Shown here one piece after another: positions 34,229 to 41,997 of a stretch of 64,000 bases of DNA; position 1 is the stretch's first letter, and the number at the start of each line of letters is the position of its first letter. Origin of the DNA: Bacillota bacterium (lineage in GTDB: Bacteria; Bacillota; Clostridia; Saccharofermentanales; Fastidiosipilaceae); NCBI GenBank assembly GCA_023420115.1, contig JAEZWR010000042.1, positions 1 through 64,000 of the forward strand. The letters are read 5' to 3'. The notes under the pieces are model-generated. The model had not been told where the DNA came from. It searched no databases and was given only the letters and a program-made list of their open reading frames with translations. The position numbers were made by a program, and so were the translations under genes.

Positions 34229-35638
34229 TCACTTTAAATATACAAGACATGACTTTATCTTAACTTCACCACGACTCATTTTGACAAAGATTCGCAAATT
34301 ATCTATTTCTTGTCCATTCAAATCTATTATCTTTTTATTGCCTATAGTAGTTCCATTATAGATTGGAAAATATTCTCCATTTCCAGTTCTAGTCTGAATA
34401 GTAAATGACGCTACTTTCTGACCATAGTCAAGATCTTCTTCTAATACTATATACCCTATTTTTTTCTTTTCATTAAACTCAAGATCTCTTATCCACTGAT
34501 ACTTCCCTACACCAATAGAATAAGATTCTTCCCTGTAATCTTTTCCACTAATAGCTAACTTACTGAATTCCTGATCTAATCTCTCTTTAAACTCATACAA
34601 TCTTTTGACGTCTTTTTCTGCAAGTTTACCTTCTTTATTTGGTGGGATATTCAAGTTCAAAGCAGAATTATTTCCAACAGAATGAAGGTATACTTTTAAT
34701 AGATGGTCAACTGAATGAGCTTCCTCTTCTTCATGATAAAACCAACCCGGCTTCATGGAGAAGTCAGTCTCAGAAGGGCAAAATACCGGTTTCTTTGAAT
34801 GTAAGATCATTTCTGCTAAGCCTAAATCTGGATCAGCATCATTCAAGTGATAAAATGAGAACTCCGCACTATCATCATTTGCAGCTTCTAAATGTTTCTT
34901 GGCATTGTGATTGTCCATAGCCTTAATACCAAGTTCAGTATTTCTCACTTCATCATGTAAACAAGCAAGTTCTCCAGGAACAACAGACCATTCTGAATAT
35001 CTAGACTTGCCTGCTTCATTGCCTATCCAATGGATGTCTGGTCCGAGATCGCTAAAAATAACAGCATTTTTTTGATACTTTCTCACAAGCTCCACATAAC
35101 GAGGGAAATCATATTCTTGAACTAAACCATTTGGCCCCTCGCCACAAGCTCCATCAAACCACACCATAAAAATATCACCGTAATTCGTCAGTAACTCAGT
35201 TAGCTGTTCACAATAAAAGTCATTATAAGCTTCGCTACCATAACAATCCGCATTTCTATCCCAAGGCGATAAATAAAAACCAAATTCCAAATCGTACCTT
35301 CGGCAGGCCTCCATAACCTCTTTTACAATATCACCATTACCGTCCTTATATGGAGATTTTTTTACAGAATGCTCCGTTGTAGCAGTTGGCCAAAGACAAA
35401 AGCCATCATGGTGCTTACAGGTTAAAATAAGCCCTCTCATACCTACATCTTTAAATACTCTTGCCCACTGATCTGGATCAAAATCACTTGGATCAAATAG
35501 GATCTCACTCTCAGACCCATCTCCCCATTCTCGACCAGTAAAAGTATTCATACCAAAATGAACAAAGGCATACATTGGCTTCGCGAACCATTCTTTTTGT
35601 CTAAGGCTCGGTCTTGCTTCAATAAGTGACTCAAACAT
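34229..35638 (-). CDS. Alpha-L-fucosidase (GH29)
   Basis: This 469-residue protein is a GH29 fucosidase that removes alpha-linked fucose from host-type glycans. The start of the barrel reads WFAKPMYAFVHFGMNTFTG. The substrate-site GLILTCKHHDGFCLWP near residue 70 is followed by FYLSPWDRN and then the nucleophile Asp in MVWFDGACGEG near residue 161. NNSALNLNIPPNKEG and a C-terminal beta domain complete the fold. No signal peptide is present, so it should act in the cytoplasm on imported oligosaccharides. The CKHHDGFCLWP form and gene length fit the GH29-B-like group, but specificity cannot be told. GGTGGGAG lies before the ATG. Confidence 0.93.
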   Translation of the reverse strand: MFESLIEARPSLRQKEWFAKPMYAFVHFGMNTFTGREWGDGSESEILFDPSDFDPDQWARVFKDVGMRGLILTCKHHDGFCLWPTATTEHSVKKSPYKDGNGDIVKEVMEACRRYDLEFGFYLSPWDRNADCYGSEAYNDFYCEQLTELLTNYGDIFMVWFDGACGEGPNGLVQEYDFPRYVELVRKYQKNAVIFSDLGPDIHWIGNEAGKSRYSEWSVVPGELACLHDEVRNTELGIKAMDNHNAKKHLEAANDDSAEFSFYHLNDADPDLGLAEMILHSKKPVFCPSETDFSMKPGWFYHEEEEAHSVDHLLKVYLHSVGNNSALNLNIPPNKEGKLAEKDVKRLYEFKERLDQEFSKLAISGKDYREESYSIGVGKYQWIRDLEFNEKKKIGYIVLEEDLDYGQKVASFTIQTRTGNGEYFPIYNGTTIGNKKIIDLNGQEIDNLRIFVKMSRGEVKIKSCLVYLK

Positions 35639-36043
35639 TTTTATTCTCCCACCTAAGATCTACCCAAAATCGCTATTCATCAAATACGCACATTCAGACT
35701 ATCTAATTATAATATAAGCTCAGCTTAATCTCGACACCAACATTAATCGTGAACACTATCAATAAAATGTTATTTCCTAGCTCAAATTATTAACTCTCTC
35801 CTTATAACAAAAAAGCACCCTGTGAAAGGTATGCCAACTGCCAAAAGCTAATCCTAAAAATCTAACGAATCGTGCTGACTCAAGGGTTCTCAGCTATTCT
35901 ATATAATTTAATTCTCATTCTGTACAAAGAGTGATATCATTTAACTAGCTCATTATTCTAAATAGTTTGTCATTCTGACCAAGCACAGATCAAGTATTAA
36001 TTAAATGGGGACTAACATTCTCCCCTACTCCGGAGGTGCTTTT
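35639..36043. other. Intergenic region between fucosidase and the kinase-nuclease gene
   Basis: About 400 bases that should hold two divergent promoters. A short inverted repeat (GGGGACTAACATTCTCCCC, 36007-36025) lies just before the ribosome binding site of the plus-strand gene and could hide or regulate it. I see no gene. Confidence 0.4.
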
Positions 36044-36979
36044 ATGTCATGTATCACTATAAGTCGTCAATTTGGTAGTCTTGATGAAGAAACCGCCGTC
36101 TTATTATCCAAAAAAATGAACTACAAGTTGTACGAGCTTGAGGACATCGTCTCACTGCTCCTATCTGACATATACACTCCCGAAGAACAAGAGTTACTTA
36201 TACACGAATGCCGCCGTTTCCATAATGACAAAATAGGTGAACATACAGTATTTGAAATATTTAAACAAAGATTAGTTGAACACTGCGAGAATCATAAGTG
36301 TATATTCATCGGTTTTGGTGCTTGTAATTTCTTAGAAAATATTCCTAAGTCCTTACATGTGAGAATTTTCGCAGACAGGGAGATCAGAATTAGGCGTATC
36401 TCCGATAAATATAAATTGAGTGAAACTGATGCCAAAAAATGGCTAGAACTAAGTGACAGGCGCTTCCAAAGACTCGTTACAAACCTACATCAAAAAGACA
36501 TCAACGATATCAATAATTACCATCTTATAATTTCAAGTAACAACTTCACTGCCGAAACTTTGCGAGATATAATATACAATAGTTACATATCAAGTAATAT
36601 TCAAGAGAACTTACAGAACCCCGAACAACATGTGATAGTTAATACTGACGAGGCTCCATTACTTAAAAATAAAAGTGAAATAGAATTCGCTAAAATCTTG
36701 GATAGATATCATATAGATTGGAGATACGAACCTAGAACTTTCCCTGTAGAATGGGATGAAGCTGGACGTGTTACTCTAGCATTTAGTCCAGACTTTTATC
36801 TACCACGTTTCAATTTATATCTTGAGCTTACAACTATGAAACAGAAGTATGTAAGTGAAAAGAGAAAAAAATTAAAGAAATTGCATGAGTTATATCCAGA
36901 CACTAATGTAAGAATCGTCTATAAGGATGACTTCAGTAATATGGTCAAACACTTAAATTTAGATTTAGACTTTGAATAA
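36044..36979 (+). CDS. Degenerate cytidylate-kinase-like domain fused to a PD-(D/E)XK-like domain
   Basis: This 311-residue protein has two parts. Residues 1-195 resemble the cytidylate-kinase-like family (CITISRQFGS at the start; later IFIGFGACNFLENIP and VRIFADREIRIRRI). The phosphate loop, normally GSGGREIGK, reads GSLDEETAV and lacks the glycines and Lys, so ATP-dependent kinase activity is doubtful. Residues 208-311 resemble a restriction-endonuclease-like fold: KSEIEFAKILDRYHIDWRYE, PDFYLP near 248, and LYLELTTMKQKYVSEKRKK near 258, where Asp…Glu-x-Thr could be a metal site with the usual Lys changed. GGAGG before ATG 36044 fixes the start. The next gene follows after 17 bases and is a phosphoribosyltransferase homologue. 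Function is unknown. Confidence 0.65.
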   Translation: MSCITISRQFGSLDEETAVLLSKKMNYKLYELEDIVSLLLSDIYTPEEQELLIHECRRFHNDKIGEHTVFEIFKQRLVEHCENHKCIFIGFGACNFLENIPKSLHVRIFADREIRIRRISDKYKLSETDAKKWLELSDRRFQRLVTNLHQKDINDINNYHLIISSNNFTAETLRDIIYNSYISSNIQENLQNPEQHVIVNTDEAPLLKNKSEIEFAKILDRYHIDWRYEPRTFPVEWDEAGRVTLAFSPDFYLPRFNLYLELTTMKQKYVSEKRKKLKKLHELYPDTNVRIVYKDDFSNMVKHLNLDLDFE

Positions 36980-36996
36980 AAGTAGAGGGACTCAAA

Positions 36997-37665
36997 ATGA
37001 TTAATAACTCTTCATTAAATTACAACGACAGTGAACAATTTGAAATAGTCTATAGCGATAAACAAATATCTGCACGGATTAGAGAACTTGCCGAGGAAAT
37101 AAGCCAAGATTATGCAAACAAAGATCTAGTTCTAATAAGCATGCTCAAAGGTAGTGTACATTTTCTTTCTGACTTAAGTCGTCAAATTAGCATCAATCAT
37201 CTATTTGATTTTATCGCAATCAAAAATCGTATCGGCGACAATAAAGGTGGCGTAATTGAACTAAGTCGCGATATAACGATAGATATCGAAGACAAGGATG
37301 TATTGGTTTTAGAGGAAGTTGTTAGAACTGGCTTCACGACTAATTTCATGATTCAACACCTCGAAAGGAAGAATCCACGTTCAATTAAGCTCGCAGCTTT
37401 TTTATCTAATCCTAAACAGATGCTCCTTGATCTTCCTCTAAGATACGTAGGCTTCGAAGTATCATTTGATAGATATATAGGGTATGGTTTAGATTACAAA
37501 GAATATGGGCGTTCTCTCCCTTTTATCGCCAAACTCAATGATAATCTAATACAAAGTTTCACTGAACAGTCAATTATTGAAAATGATCGCAGACTGAACT
37601 TAAGAGAAAAAATTGAGCAGCCACGCTGGATAAAGGGAGATAAGGAGCAAGGGTATAGGTTGTAG
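36997..37665 (+). CDS. Hypoxanthine phosphoribosyltransferase homologue with altered active site
   Basis: This 222-residue protein follows the HPRT fold from end to end: LVLISMLKGSVHFLSDL near residue 46, DFIAIKN, then the PRPP loop, and LRYVGFEVSFDRYIGYGLDY near the C-terminus. The PRPP loop reads VLVLEEVVRTGFTT instead of the usual VLIVEDIxDTGLT: Glu-Glu replaces Glu-Asp, and the catalytic Asp before TG is Arg. The flexible SSYG loop reads KNRIG. A C-terminal tail (REKIEQPRWIKGDKEQ) extends past the fold. Either it uses another base or ligand, or it has become a binding or regulatory protein. AGAGGG precedes the ATG, and the gene is the second of a two-gene operon with the kinase-nuclease fusion. 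Confidence 0.75.
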   Translation: MINNSSLNYNDSEQFEIVYSDKQISARIRELAEEISQDYANKDLVLISMLKGSVHFLSDLSRQISINHLFDFIAIKNRIGDNKGGVIELSRDITIDIEDKDVLVLEEVVRTGFTTNFMIQHLERKNPRSIKLAAFLSNPKQMLLDLPLRYVGFEVSFDRYIGYGLDYKEYGRSLPFIAKLNDNLIQSFTEQSIIENDRRLNLREKIEQPRWIKGDKEQGYRL

Positions 37666-37694
37666 TTCTATTATTTTATGATGTTTATACGTCT

Positions 37695-39176
37695 TTAGCT
37701 TCTTCGCAGAGCTTTTTTAACCCCAACTATAGCTGAATAAGAAGCAATTACAACAATAAATATCTCTAAACGTCCAACAAACATCCCCACTATCTCAACT
37801 AACAAAGTAGCATCATTTGTATTAGGACCCGTCAAACCGATAGATAGTCCAACTGTACCAATACTAGATGCGAACTCAAACATAGCCTCGGTCCACGAAC
37901 TATTGGCAGTCAGTGTAATAAGGAGAGATCCAATAAAAAACAAAATCATATATAAAGATATAAATCCCAGAGATTCAATACATACATCATTATCAATTTT
38001 CACCTTGCCTTGAGCCTTTGTGTAATAATCAACACTAATTCTTCTAGAAGATGAAATACTCTTCTTTATTCTCATTTGTATGAACCGAAAAAGAAGATAA
38101 ACTCTAGTTAATTTAAGACCTCCAGCAGTAGAACCTATTCCTCCTCCAATAAGCATGAGAATGATCATTAGTCCAATAGAAAATTGCGGCCAATCTGTAT
38201 ATGCCATAGTAGAATAACCAGTTGTAGATAGAGCTGAACTTGTATTAAAAAGAGCCTGCCTAAGACCTTCCCCAAAAGACCAGCCAAAACTTTTAGATAA
38301 ATTAATCCCACAGAAAATTGTACTGATAGAAAGAATTAAAAAGAAAAAGCGCATCTCGCTAACCTTGGCTAACTTTCTCCACTGACCTTTTACAAAGAGT
38401 AATAGTACAGCAAAATTACTAGTACCAATGACCATAAGAACTACAGTAACTAAGTCTATAGATAGACTCTTATACTCTCCGATGCTATTCAACTTTGTCG
38501 AAAACCCACCGGTAGAAAGAGCACACATTGTATGATTTATACTGTCAAATAAAGGCATGCCACAAATGCAATATGCTAAAGTCCCAATAAGGAGAAAAGC
38601 AATATACATCAAAAAAATTATTCTGCTTGTTTTCTTCAAGGCTGGAAGAAGTTTATCCGGATGACCCTCAGCACTAAACAAGTCCATAGATCTTTTCCCA
38701 GAAACTATAATAAGCATAACAAGTACGAAACCAAGTCCACCACAATATTGCATGAAACTTCTATAGAAGAGAAAAATTTTCGGAACCTTACTGACATCCA
38801 TAACCGACAAGCCTGTGGTAGTAAACCCACTCACCGATTCAAATAGCGCCTGGACAAAACGCAGCTGCGAAGAAAAAACAAAAGGTAAGGCTCCGATTAA
38901 AAATCCCCAAAGCCAAGCAAACACAACAATAACACTGCTTTTGTGATATTCAAACAATCTATCACTACTATATTCACTACTATTTCGAAAAATAATAGAA
39001 TGAACAAAGCCCAAAAAGATAGATAAAGCCCCCGGTAGTAAAAAAGTCCAAGTCAAATATTTTTCTTCTGGATAAAATGGAATGAGTAATATCGGAGTGA
39101 GAACAACTAGACCTATCAGAATCATCAATTTACCAAAAATAGAAAGCTTATCTTTTAAGATTAATTTCTTATTCAC
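37695..39176 (-). CDS. trkH: Trk/Ktr potassium channel subunit
   Basis: This 493-residue membrane protein is the ion-conducting subunit of a Trk/Ktr system. Four pore loops with their filter glycines are visible in order: SVSGFTTTGLS, CALSTGGFSTK, SALSTTGYST and SSIGTVGLSIG, each between paired helices. The intramembrane gate in the third repeat is present as GGGIGSTAGGLKL. It belongs to an operon with two RCK proteins: its GTG start overlaps the stop of the upstream trkA-like gene by four bases, with GGAGG six bases before it. It uptakes potassium or sodium-coupled potassium and probably responds to c-di-AMP or ATP through the RCK subunits. It converges on the HPRT homologue with 29 bases between. 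Confidence 0.93.
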   Translation of the reverse strand: MNKKLILKDKLSIFGKLMILIGLVVLTPILLIPFYPEEKYLTWTFLLPGALSIFLGFVHSIIFRNSSEYSSDRLFEYHKSSVIVVFAWLWGFLIGALPFVFSSQLRFVQALFESVSGFTTTGLSVMDVSKVPKIFLFYRSFMQYCGGLGFVLVMLIIVSGKRSMDLFSAEGHPDKLLPALKKTSRIIFLMYIAFLLIGTLAYCICGMPLFDSINHTMCALSTGGFSTKLNSIGEYKSLSIDLVTVVLMVIGTSNFAVLLLFVKGQWRKLAKVSEMRFFFLILSISTIFCGINLSKSFGWSFGEGLRQALFNTSSALSTTGYSTMAYTDWPQFSIGLMIILMLIGGGIGSTAGGLKLTRVYLLFRFIQMRIKKSISSSRRISVDYYTKAQGKVKIDNDVCIESLGFISLYMILFFIGSLLITLTANSSWTEAMFEFASSIGTVGLSIGLTGPNTNDATLLVEIVGMFVGRLEIFIVVIASYSAIVGVKKALRRS

Positions 39177-39847
39177 CTCAAGCCTCCCTTTCTGAAATGA
39201 GAAAGCAATGACAATTCTTCTTTTTCTGTCGCAAGGACAATAAGCTGATCATTGGCAAGCAATACAGTATCTCCTTTAGGGACAATAACCTTATCTCCGC
39301 GCAAAATTGTACCTATGATAACCTCTCTCGGTAAACCTAGTTGCTGCACTTCTTTATGTTCAGCAAAATCTCCATCAACTATACTAACTTCGACAATCTT
39401 TATTAATCCACCCGCAACAGAAACAGCTCCTTTAATATCTTCAATAAATGCGTGTTGCTCTATAACACTTGTGAGAGCAGAAACTGCACATACTGGGCTG
39501 TCGATTCCCATGGCACGAAAAAAATCTAGCTTTTGAGGATCCATAACTATCGCAACTGTCTTTTTAACATGGAAGCGTTTCTTACACAACTCACAAATTA
39601 GCAAATTGTCCTCATCCTTTGATGTTAGCGCAATAACCATATCCATCTCCGAAGCAGCTGCTTCTTCCAAAATAAATGGTTTAGTACCATCTCCAAGAAA
39701 AACTTTCAGTCTACTATCTTCTGCCAATTTCTCACAAACCAGAGGATCCTTGTTTATAAGCGTCACATTATAAGACCTTGACAATAAAGAGTCAGCTAGA
39801 GATTTAGCTTTGTTAAGTCCTCCAACAAGTAAAATATTCTTACTCAT
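39173..39847 (-). CDS. trkA: RCK (TrkA-type) protein with N and C domains, second subunit
   Basis: This 224-residue protein has an RCK_N Rossmann domain and a C-terminal RCK_C domain (QLGLPREVIIGTILRGDKV, VIVPKGDTVLLANDQLIVLA). Its nucleotide motif is degenerate: ILLVGGLNKAKSLADSL lacks the GxGxxG spacing, although FLGDGTKP and ALTSKDEDN are family segments. It may therefore bind nucleotide poorly and pair with the upstream RCK protein, which has an intact motif. The start overlaps the stop of that gene by four bases, and its own stop overlaps trkH. RCK_C domains are known c-di-AMP or divalent-ion sensors in related systems; here that is inference. Confidence 0.88.
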   Translation of the reverse strand: MSKNILLVGGLNKAKSLADSLLSRSYNVTLINKDPLVCEKLAEDSRLKVFLGDGTKPFILEEAAASEMDMVIALTSKDEDNLLICELCKKRFHVKKTVAIVMDPQKLDFFRAMGIDSPVCAVSALTSVIEQHAFIEDIKGAVSVAGGLIKIVEVSIVDGDFAEHKEVQQLGLPREVIIGTILRGDKVIVPKGDTVLLANDQLIVLATEKEELSLLSHFRKGGLR

Positions 39848-40281
39848 CTATTATTCTCCTCCGAGTCATTGATTTCTTTACATATCTGATCCACAGAGAG
39901 AATTACAGGACATATAGTTCTTATTTCAAATTCTTCATAGGCACAGGCATGCTCAGGATCATAAAGTCTAGCTATAACTTCTTTTACATTAAAGTAATAC
40001 TTAGCAAGCTCTGCGACCATAATATTTACATTGTCATTATTGCTAACAACAATCAATTTCGTATTCTCATTCAATCCAGCATTACGCAAGGTTTCTATTT
40101 CAGTTGCGTCAGCCTCCATAGTTAGACCTCCATAAGTTGGAGATAATTTTCGAAAGCTCTCCGAGCTCTTATCAATTATCAGTACATCCTTATTTTGATC
40201 AGAGAACTCACTAGCCAGCTTCGCCCCTAATCTTCCACAACCTATAATCACATAATCGCAACTATTCTTATGCTCAAACAT
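39844..40281 (-). CDS. RCK_N-only (TrkA N-terminal) protein, first subunit
   Basis: This 145-residue protein is a single RCK_N domain with an intact dinucleotide-binding motif (YVIIGCGRLGAKLASEF), the acidic ribose ligand in VLIIDKSSESF, and DATEIETLRNAGLNENTKLI typical of TrkA. It lacks an RCK_C domain. It is the first gene of the potassium transport operon. The two-gene arrangement, one N-only and one N+C, resembles paired CeoB/CeoC-type subunits rather than a broken single gene, because both have their own ribosome binding sites and clean ends. It probably forms the nucleotide-sensing half of a mixed gating ring on TrkH. Confidence 0.88.
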   Translation of the reverse strand: MFEHKNSCDYVIIGCGRLGAKLASEFSDQNKDVLIIDKSSESFRKLSPTYGGLTMEADATEIETLRNAGLNENTKLIVVSNNDNVNIMVAELAKYYFNVKEVIARLYDPEHACAYEEFEIRTICPVILSVDQICKEINDSEENNR

Positions 40282-40397
40282 AGTTAATAACTCTCACCCT
40301 TTCCGGCAAGCATTGAATTAAGTTGCAAATTTTAGCAGAGAAAAAGCAAAGCTAGAACTAAAGATAAAGAATAATGTGTAAATAGATTTACTTAAAA

Positions 40398-40438
40398 ATA
40401 AAAAAGCCCCGACGAACCGTCATTTTGTTCTCAGAGCC
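40398..40438 (-). terminator. Terminator or attenuator hairpin upstream of the trk operon
   Basis: On the minus strand GGCTCTGAGAAC pairs with GTTC-G-TCGGGGCT (with G-U pairs), followed by TTTTTTATTTTT. It lies 117 bases before the first RCK gene start. It could end the small upstream ORF or act as an attenuator of the operon. I could not recognise a ydaO/c-di-AMP riboswitch in front of it. Confidence 0.65.
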
Positions 40439-40456
40439 AAACATAGGAAACTTCAT

Positions 40457-40558
40457 CTAAATATTCTCTATCAAAGAGATACTTAAACTAACATACTGTA
40501 TAGCTGAATTATCATTTAACTTCGCACCATCGATTAGATCGATATCAACATCACTCAT
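40457..40558 (-). CDS. Possible 33-codon small ORF or leader peptide
   Basis: An ATG preceded by TTGGAAGA opens MSDVDIDLIDGAKLNDNSAI… and ends in TAG at 40457, 19 bases before the hairpin at 40438. The sequence is acidic at the start and hydrophobic at the end, without family resemblance. The spacing between GGAAG and ATG is short. Its position directly before a terminator and the potassium operon suggests either a small gene or a leader peptide. Coding status is uncertain. Confidence 0.3.
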   Translation of the reverse strand: MSDVDIDLIDGAKLNDNSAIQYVSLSISLIENI

Positions 40559-41298
40559 TCTTCCAATTCAATAAAATATCAAGTTAGAAACTTAATAGTC
40601 TATAAGACCGGCTTATCTATCTAAACTGCAAATTAGCACAGATAACAATTTCGTGCAAAGTTCTCTGAAAATTTCAAATCACACAAACATTTCAGATAGG
40701 TCATACAAGATAAATATATCTTCTGCAAGCGACCAGACATTAGATAGAACTTATCAGCTATTCAGTTCATCCGAATAAAACTACATCGCAGAGCAACTAA
40801 ACTAAAATGGAATATGAAATTAATATTTAACTCCAATTATATTCCTTACATTCTCAAAATCTATCCGTTCTTATTAACTTCTAGATTATTTATGCGATTA
40901 TATTCTTTTCGGTAGGTACAGTATGTAATTTCAATAATATTACATTGTTTAGCTATTTCTGAGAATTACCACTTAGTATTCCTCGGAGCTTGTCTATATG
41001 ATAAGACTACCCATCATATTAGTCAAGTATTATTCGTATTAGTATTAATTTTTTGTCACAATGCACAAGTTGTCTAATATACTTTAGGCATAATGTACAT
41101 TTAATCAGGCTTAAATTTAATTTTTACATATATACCTTTGTATAAATATTAAGTCACCTTTCATCTAAGACTTTTATTATCAATCCTTCTAATAGCATAT
41201 ATTTTTAGATTTATTTCGAAGCTTCGTGTTGCTCTTTTGCTTCGAATAAGTAGCATAGCAAACTTATGCAAGCGCTTACCATTGATAAAAATTAACAA
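40559..41298. other. Long AT-rich stretch without a recognisable gene
   Basis: About 740 bases without an ORF of coding character on either strand. It contains one sequence resembling a catabolite-responsive element (41266-41280) and a short inverted repeat GTAATTTCAATAATATTAC (about 40925-40943). It may hold decayed DNA, a small RNA, or the promoter of the region upstream of the trk operon. Confidence 0.45.
41266..41280. promoter_or_regulatory. cre-like (CcpA) sequence
   Basis: ATGCAAGCGCTTACC matches the consensus WTGNAANCGNWNNCW at 14 of 15 positions. No gene begins close to it in either direction, so its function is doubtful. Confidence 0.25.
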
Positions 41299-41337
41299 GA
41301 AAAAAGGGACTTCAAAAATTTCTTTTTGAGGTCCCTC
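41299..41337 (-). terminator. Terminator of the ferredoxin gene
   Basis: AGGGACCTCAAAAA pairs with TTTTTGAAGTCCCT on the minus strand with one mismatch, followed by a T-run. It is about 145 bases past the ferredoxin stop. Confidence 0.85.
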
Positions 41338-41482
41338 TGCTATCTAATATTCAGACTATTTTTTGCAGGAGATGAAATTCATAGACCGGAAGGAATTTCA
41401 ATAAAAATAACTCTGAATATGTTAGCCACTAAATAAATAATCACTGAATCAAATAATATCTAAATATTATTTGATTTTTAGA

Positions 41483-41656
41483 TTATTCTTCTGGATGAAT
41501 TGCCTCTACTGGGCAAACAGATGCACATGCTCCGCAATCGATGCATGTATCTTTGTCAATGGTGTATTGCTCATCACCAGGACTGATTGCTGAAACTGGG
41601 CACTCACCTTCGCATGTACCGCATGTAATACATTCACTATTAATTACGTATGCCAT
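41483..41656 (-). CDS. 2[4Fe-4S] ferredoxin
   Basis: This 57-residue protein is a classical clostridial-type ferredoxin. It has two cluster motifs, CITCGTCEGECPVSAI and CIDCGACASVCPVEAI, each with three close Cys and a distant Cys-Pro, in an acidic protein. It carries low-potential electrons between pyruvate or other oxidoreductases and hydrogenase or NAD in anaerobes. ATG 41656 has GGAGG eight bases upstream; the longer frame is rejected. It is a single-gene unit with its own terminator. Confidence 0.97.
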   Translation of the reverse strand: MAYVINSECITCGTCEGECPVSAISPGDEQYTIDKDTCIDCGACASVCPVEAIHPEE

Positions 41657-41828
41657 AATGACCTCCAAAATATTTTCTAACAACTTTGAAATTGACCTTT
41701 AGGATACGAATCAATCGATACGGATCAAAAGGAATTTCTTTATTGATGGCATTATTCTATTCTGCTTTTTTTAATTTGGAAATATAAAATAGCCCATTTT
41801 TAAAGTAAGCTGCGGTTAACTTTATTTT

Positions 41829-41892
41829 GAATAAAAAACACTCTTGACCATAAGCTATAACTAAATTTAGGCTATACGATCTAGAGTGTTTA
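41829..41892 (-). terminator. Terminator of the tmk-ricT cluster
   Basis: AAACACTCT (41836-41844) pairs with AGAGTGTTT (41883-41891), with further inner pairing, and is followed on the minus strand by a T-rich tail. It lies about 105 bases after the ricT stop. Confidence 0.65.
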
Positions 41893-41997
41893 CTTATAAA
41901 ATTTATCTATTCTAATATCAACAACTGCAGCTAGGAAAAATTATTGCCTATATAAGAATATATGGATATATAAATATATATTTTATTTACTCTAAAC

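Noticed and set aside
39173..40281. A single trkA gene broken by frameshift
   Set aside because: The two parts are each complete RCK_N proteins with their own starts and overlapping ATGA-type junctions, so they are two genes.
40398..40700. ydaO-type c-di-AMP riboswitch before the trk operon
   Set aside because: A terminator is present but the aptamer's conserved GAA and GGGAACC-like segments were not seen upstream of it.
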